Assembly (NCBI GenBank): GCA_034435395.1
Contig: DAOTXK010000197.1
Span: 1 to 8,551, forward strand
DNA length: 8,551 nucleotides
Direction of reading: 5' to 3'
From: DAOTXK01 sp034435395
GTDB lineage: Bacteria > Chloroflexota > Anaerolineae > Aggregatilineales > Ch27
The notes under the pieces were generated by a model that was not told where the DNA came from, made no database searches, and saw nothing but the letters and a program-made list of their open reading frames with translations. Shown here piece after piece: positions 6,344 through 8,551 of the stretch; the first letter of the stretch is position 1; each line of letters opens with the position of its first letter. The position numbers and the translations under genes were made by a program.

Positions 6344-6781
6344 TCACTGGCCAGCACGAGAAGCCGCCTCGTCGTCATAAAGCAGGGATTCCAGCGTCGC
6401 CGCGTCATAGGGCAGCTCGCCGTCGCGGTCGGCAGCGGCGTCGGTCAGAATCTGCGCCTTCAGCCGCTCTTTAAAGTCCGCCAATTCGTCCGCGTCCATC
6501 AGCTCCAAAAGAATCGACAGCCGGTCGGCGGGCCGACGTTTGGCCTTTTCCGCCTCCTCCGCCTGAATGGCCTGCCGGGCCGCCGCGCCGCCGAGCGGGG
6601 CGAACCAGAGGGCCAGCGTGGCGATCAGGGCCACACCCATGGGGACGATCAATATCCACTCTTCCCGCAATCCCGCCATCGCGCCGTAGATCGAAAGGCC
6701 AAACGTGGCGATGGCGGCGGCGATCCACATGGCAATGAAGGCCGAAGTTCGCGCCGATTCGCCCGACGTTTCCTGTTTCAT
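6344..6781 (-). CDS. Small two-TM membrane protein, function unknown
   Basis: This 145-residue protein is not recognised as a named family. It has a short polar N-terminus (1-13), TM1 about 14-36, a charged turn GLREEW, TM2 about 43-62, and then a cytoplasmic-type tail. The tail has an Ala/Glu/Lys-rich, coiled-coil-prone helix (about 66-86), a helical stretch DRLSILLELMDADELADFKE (86-105) and an acidic end containing DGELPYDAATLESLLYDD (120-137). The ATG at 6781 is preferred because AGGAG lies 9 nt upstream; the in-frame ATG at 6790 directly abuts that site. It precedes the phosphoribosyltransferase gene and is probably co-transcribed, though no functional link is obvious. The candidate promoter and a structured leader lie just upstream. 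Confidence 0.8.
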   Translation of the reverse strand: MKQETSGESARTSAFIAMWIAAAIATFGLSIYGAMAGLREEWILIVPMGVALIATLALWFAPLGGAAARQAIQAEEAEKAKRRPADRLSILLELMDADELADFKERLKAQILTDAAADRDGELPYDAATLESLLYDDEAASRAGQ

Positions 6782-6802
6782 GGGCACCATCTCCTAAAGT
6801 AT

Positions 6803-6849
6803 CTATCCGGAAATTCACGGACAAGGGGCCTAAGCCCTTGTTCGGATAG
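6803..6849 (-). promoter_or_regulatory. Structured 5' leader: long bulged inverted repeat before the small membrane-protein gene
   Basis: On the + strand, CTATCCG (6803-6809) pairs perfectly with CGGATAG (6843-6849), and inside them ACAAGGG (6821-6827) pairs perfectly with CCCTTGT (6835-6841) around a 7-nt loop. In the leftward mRNA this forms a two-tier hairpin with an asymmetric internal loop, ending only a few nt before AGGAG. A second TCCG in the internal loop can also pair with CGGA, so an alternative fold exists. A candidate promoter upstream would place the whole structure in the leader. A cis-acting regulatory RNA element is inferred; a small repeat unit is the alternative. Confidence 0.5.
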
Positions 6850-6875
6850 GTTCTAAGGCCCTGAGCGTGACCGAT

Positions 6876-6905
6876 ATTGTACCCAGGTCGATGCGTCCAC
6901 GTCGA
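6876..6905 (-). promoter_or_regulatory. Candidate promoter for the membrane protein/phosphoribosyltransferase unit
   Basis: Read leftwards, TCGACG (6905-6900) is followed after 18 bp by TACAAT (6881-6876): 4 of 6 and 5 of 6 matches to the sigma-70-type boxes. The predicted start, near 6869, gives a leader of about 88 nt that contains the inverted repeat at 6803-6849. A short dyad, GGCGC/GCGCC (6911-6924), sits just upstream of the -35. Confidence 0.5.
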
Positions 6906-6999
6906 AAACGGGCGCGGATGCGCCAGGGCCAACCTGGATGCTCATGACCGGCGGCGAGAGGCCAATACGGGGGCGAAGAACAGCGACCTTACACCAGAA

Positions 7000-7028
7000 C
7001 AGGGCCAGCGCGCCACCGCCAGGCCCTG
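7000..7028 (-). terminator. Candidate terminator-like hairpin after ribonuclease HII
   Basis: CAGGGCC (7000-7006) and GGCCCTG (7022-7028) form a perfect 7-bp stem with a 15-nt GC-rich loop, about 30 nt downstream of the rnhB stop. No U-tract follows in the leftward direction, so this is a weak call. The rest of the 6782-7056 gap holds only the leader, promoter and short dyads listed separately. Confidence 0.3.
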
Positions 7029-7056
7029 CCCCATTTCAGAACCAACATCCTAAGTT

Positions 7057-7713
7057 CTAAAAAAGCTGCTTCCAGGTCATGACGGGGCGGAAGCTGTGGC
7101 GGTGGGCGCGGCAGGGGCCATGCGCGCTGAGGTTGGAGCGGTGCATCTTGGTGCCGTAGCCCTTGTGGCTGGCGAAGCCGTATTCGGGGTACTGCTGGTC
7201 CAGGCCGGCCATGTGCTCGTCGCGGGTCACTTTGGCCAGGATGCTGGCGGCGGCGATACTCAGCGATTTTTGATCGCCTTTGATCAGGTTGAGCTGCCGG
7301 TCTTCCGGCATGACGCTCGGCGGCAGGGTGAGGGAATCGATCAGCAGGTAGTCAGGTTCGAGCAGGAGCTTGTTGATGGCCCGCTCCATGGCCATCTTGG
7401 TCGCTTCGATGATGCCGTGCTCGTCAATCTCGTCGTTGGTGACGCGGCCCACCGCCCAGCCCTGGGCCACGTCCTTGATGAGAGGCGCTAGTTCCGCCCG
7501 GCGGTCCGGGGTGAGCAGCTTGGAGTCGTTGACGCCCGCCAGCAGGTCGGCCAGATCGTCGCGCTCCACGGGCAGGATGACGGCGGCAGCGGCCACCGGC
7601 CCGGCCCACGCCCCGCGCCCGGATTCGTCCAGCCCGGCGATGAGACGGAAACCTTTCGCGTAGAGTTCGCGCTCGTGCTCCAGCCCGGCGGTGATGACAC
7701 GACTGTTCGCCAT
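7057..7713 (-). CDS. rnhB: Ribonuclease HII
   Basis: This cytoplasmic enzyme nicks the RNA strand of RNA/DNA hybrids and starts removal of single ribonucleotides from DNA. At 218 residues it has normal RNase HII length. The four metal-binding acids are present: Asp29 and Glu30 in GLDESGRG, Asp126 in YLLIDS, and Asp147 in LIKGDQKS. These match Asp16, Glu17, Asp108 and Asp126 of the E. coli enzyme. Other signatures are AWAGPVAAAAVILP (35-48), NDSKLL (62-67), SIAAASILAKVTRD (152-165) and YPEYGFASHKGYGT (175-188). The signature serine in DESGRG is a common substitute for DEAGRG. The ATG at 7713 follows GGAGG (7724-7728) by 10 nt and is preferred to an in-frame ATG 16 codons upstream that lies before the ribosome-binding site. 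It has its own candidate promoter and appears intact. Confidence 0.96.
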   Translation of the reverse strand: MANSRVITAGLEHERELYAKGFRLIAGLDESGRGAWAGPVAAAAVILPVERDDLADLLAGVNDSKLLTPDRRAELAPLIKDVAQGWAVGRVTNDEIDEHGIIEATKMAMERAINKLLLEPDYLLIDSLTLPPSVMPEDRQLNLIKGDQKSLSIAAASILAKVTRDEHMAGLDQQYPEYGFASHKGYGTKMHRSNLSAHGPCRAHRHSFRPVMTWKQLF

Positions 7714-7751
7714 CGACCATCTTCCTCCAGCACATGGCGGCCAGTGACTCA

Positions 7752-7780
7752 AGTGTAACACCGAAACCGGCGAGTGAAAA
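7752..7780 (-). promoter_or_regulatory. rnhB: Candidate promoter of rnhB
   Basis: Read leftwards, TTTTCA (7780-7775), a 17-bp spacer and TACACT (7757-7752) match both boxes at 4 of 6. The predicted start, near 7745, leaves a leader of about 32 nt with GGAGG in it. The -35 overlaps the imperfect dyad at 7768-7797. Confidence 0.45.
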
Positions 7781-7797
7781 CAGATTGCTCACCGCCG
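7768..7797. terminator. Imperfect inverted repeat between the edge gene and rnhB
   Basis: CGGCGaGTG (7768-7776) pairs with CACCGCCG (7790-7797) apart from one bulged A. It lies about 27 nt past the stop of the edge gene, so it may end that transcript, although it lacks a U-run. Because it also covers the rnhB -35, an operator role is an alternative. Confidence 0.3.
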
Positions 7798-7823
7798 AAT
7801 AACCGGGGAATTCGCATTTTAGC

Positions 7824-8551
7824 TCAGAACAGTGGTCGTTGAGACGGCTCGGGGTTTTTCTGTATAGGGAGGACATTAATTATCAAGAAACTGGTGCGCC
7901 GATTGGCTTGATTGCCCACAAAAAGGAAGATTTCATGGTCCGGCGAATAAAATCTGGCGTTTTCCCACACTTGCTCAATGTTGTCCGGGTTTTTACGCAT
8001 CCATTCAAAAAAGCCCCACTCCAATATTTTCTGGTCGTGATAACCCCCTTGTGCTTGGCACTCCGAACAGACATACCGCAGCTTTGGTTCGACCTTAAAG
8101 TCTCGCTTGACTTTGGCCCATTCTTGGGCATGAGTCTCAAATAAAGACAGTTGGTAGGGTTTGTCATATTGCAGATTTTTGGCGAAATACGCTTTTTTGA
8201 TCTCACGGGGTCGTATAAGTCCCAGACTCCTGTGCGCATGGTTAACGGCGACAACACACGGAGACAGGTTATTGACCACTATTTCACGGCGTCCATACGG
8301 ACTTGTGATCTTTCCCACTTTTTCAACGCGCCGATATAGATTATCCCAATCTTGCCGAGAACCGACGATCTTCCAACTCTCCTGACGTGTGTCTCGCTCG
8401 TTCCGCTCAACTTCAACGCGAATCACATCCCAGCGGTGAAGACCCATGTTTACTTTGACCGGGTAAATTCGAACAAATCCCCTTGTAGGAGACCAGCCAC
8501 CCAGGCAAACAGTCGTGCGTCCGTCCTTCAATTGCTCGGGGACTGCCAGAC
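7824..8551 (-). CDS. Hypothetical protein with CxxC...H motif, possible dual-OB-like family (5' end outside window)
   Basis: The reading frame is open to the window edge, so the N-terminus is missing; a TTG at 8531 could be a start but the frame continues upstream as LAVPEQLKDGR. Counting from that TTG, residues 5-45 look like a beta-barrel segment (TTVCLGGWSP...GFVRIYPV). A linker with SLGLIRPRE and then QLSLF (127-131) follow. Next come C155-x-x-C158 and H165 in CSECQAQGGYHDQKILEW, suggesting a metal-binding knuckle. The protein ends with a hydrophobic FLFVGN...SFLIINVL block and the tail QRPLF. The overall pattern resembles uncharacterised proteins described as dual-OB-containing, often found in accessory or conflict loci; this is from memory and uncertain. 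The gene is clearly AT-richer than its neighbours (about 45-50% G+C by eye), suggesting transfer. Catalytic residues of a known enzyme are not evident. Confidence 0.75.
   Translation of the reverse strand, partial: LAVPEQLKDGRTTVCLGGWSPTRGFVRIYPVKVNMGLHRWDVIRVEVERNERDTRQESWKIVGSRQDWDNLYRRVEKVGKITSPYGRREIVVNNLSPCVVAVNHAHRSLGLIRPREIKKAYFAKNLQYDKPYQLSLFETHAQEWAKVKRDFKVEPKLRYVCSECQAQGGYHDQKILEWGFFEWMRKNPDNIEQVWENARFYSPDHEIFLFVGNQANRRTSFLIINVLPIQKNPEPSQRPLF

Noticed and set aside
6803..6849. A miniature transposable element (terminal repeats CTATCCG/CGGATAG)
   Set aside because: No target-site duplication flanks the arms and the element sits inside a predicted leader; a genome-wide copy count would be needed to revive this.
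6923..6937. Short hairpin CCAGG/CCTGG upstream of the leader promoter
   Set aside because: A 5-bp stem is expected by chance in GC-rich DNA and has no clear position relative to a gene end.
7057..7074. C-terminal WKQLF of RNase HII as a clamp-binding motif
   Set aside because: It is too short and does not fit the pentapeptide spacing QL(S/D)LF; not convincing without conservation.

Overview
The window is GC-rich bacterial chromosome (most of it by eye around 65% G+C), except for an AT-richer gene at the right end. No rRNA or tRNA fixes the taxonomy. A TrmB-type regulator beside a large GT-C-like membrane protein with DEPAHY and QGRYLYP motifs, an M3B peptidase and a VIT-type transporter together recall Chloroflexota (Anaerolineae-like) genomes. 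That placement is inference from gene style, not proof.

Layout, left to right. The window opens inside a sensor histidine kinase (+) of which only the C-terminal ATPase domain is present; one extra A near 385 breaks its last conserved strand. A 199-bp gap holds a compact stem-loop and a 14-bp tandem repeat with promoter-like words, and leads into an intact 600-residue oligoendopeptidase F-like metallopeptidase (+). Nested inverted repeats separate it from a convergent VIT1/CCC1-type metal transporter (-). The transporter is divergent from a TrmB-family regulator (+) across an AT-rich patch framed by a perfect 10-bp inverted repeat. The regulator is followed after 37 nt by a multi-spanning GT-C-like membrane protein (+), probably in one operon.

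The right half is transcribed leftwards. A two-gene unit encodes a small two-TM protein and then a purine-type phosphoribosyltransferase; its likely promoter and a structured leader lie just upstream. Next is ribonuclease HII with its own promoter. The last gene, cut by the window edge, is an AT-richer hypothetical protein with CxxC...H residues and a QLSLF pentapeptide identical to the bacterial beta-clamp-binding consensus.

Most of the window is housekeeping or ordinary accessory content: protein turnover, metal transport, envelope glycosylation, purine salvage and RNA/DNA hybrid repair. The parts least explained by standard families are the AT-rich edge gene, the structured leader at 6803-6849, the divergent promoter dyad at 3331-3375 and the repeat/stem-loop region upstream of the peptidase. 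No CRISPR array, insertion sequence, integrase or complete RNA gene was seen. No stretch over 300 bases lacks a gene.
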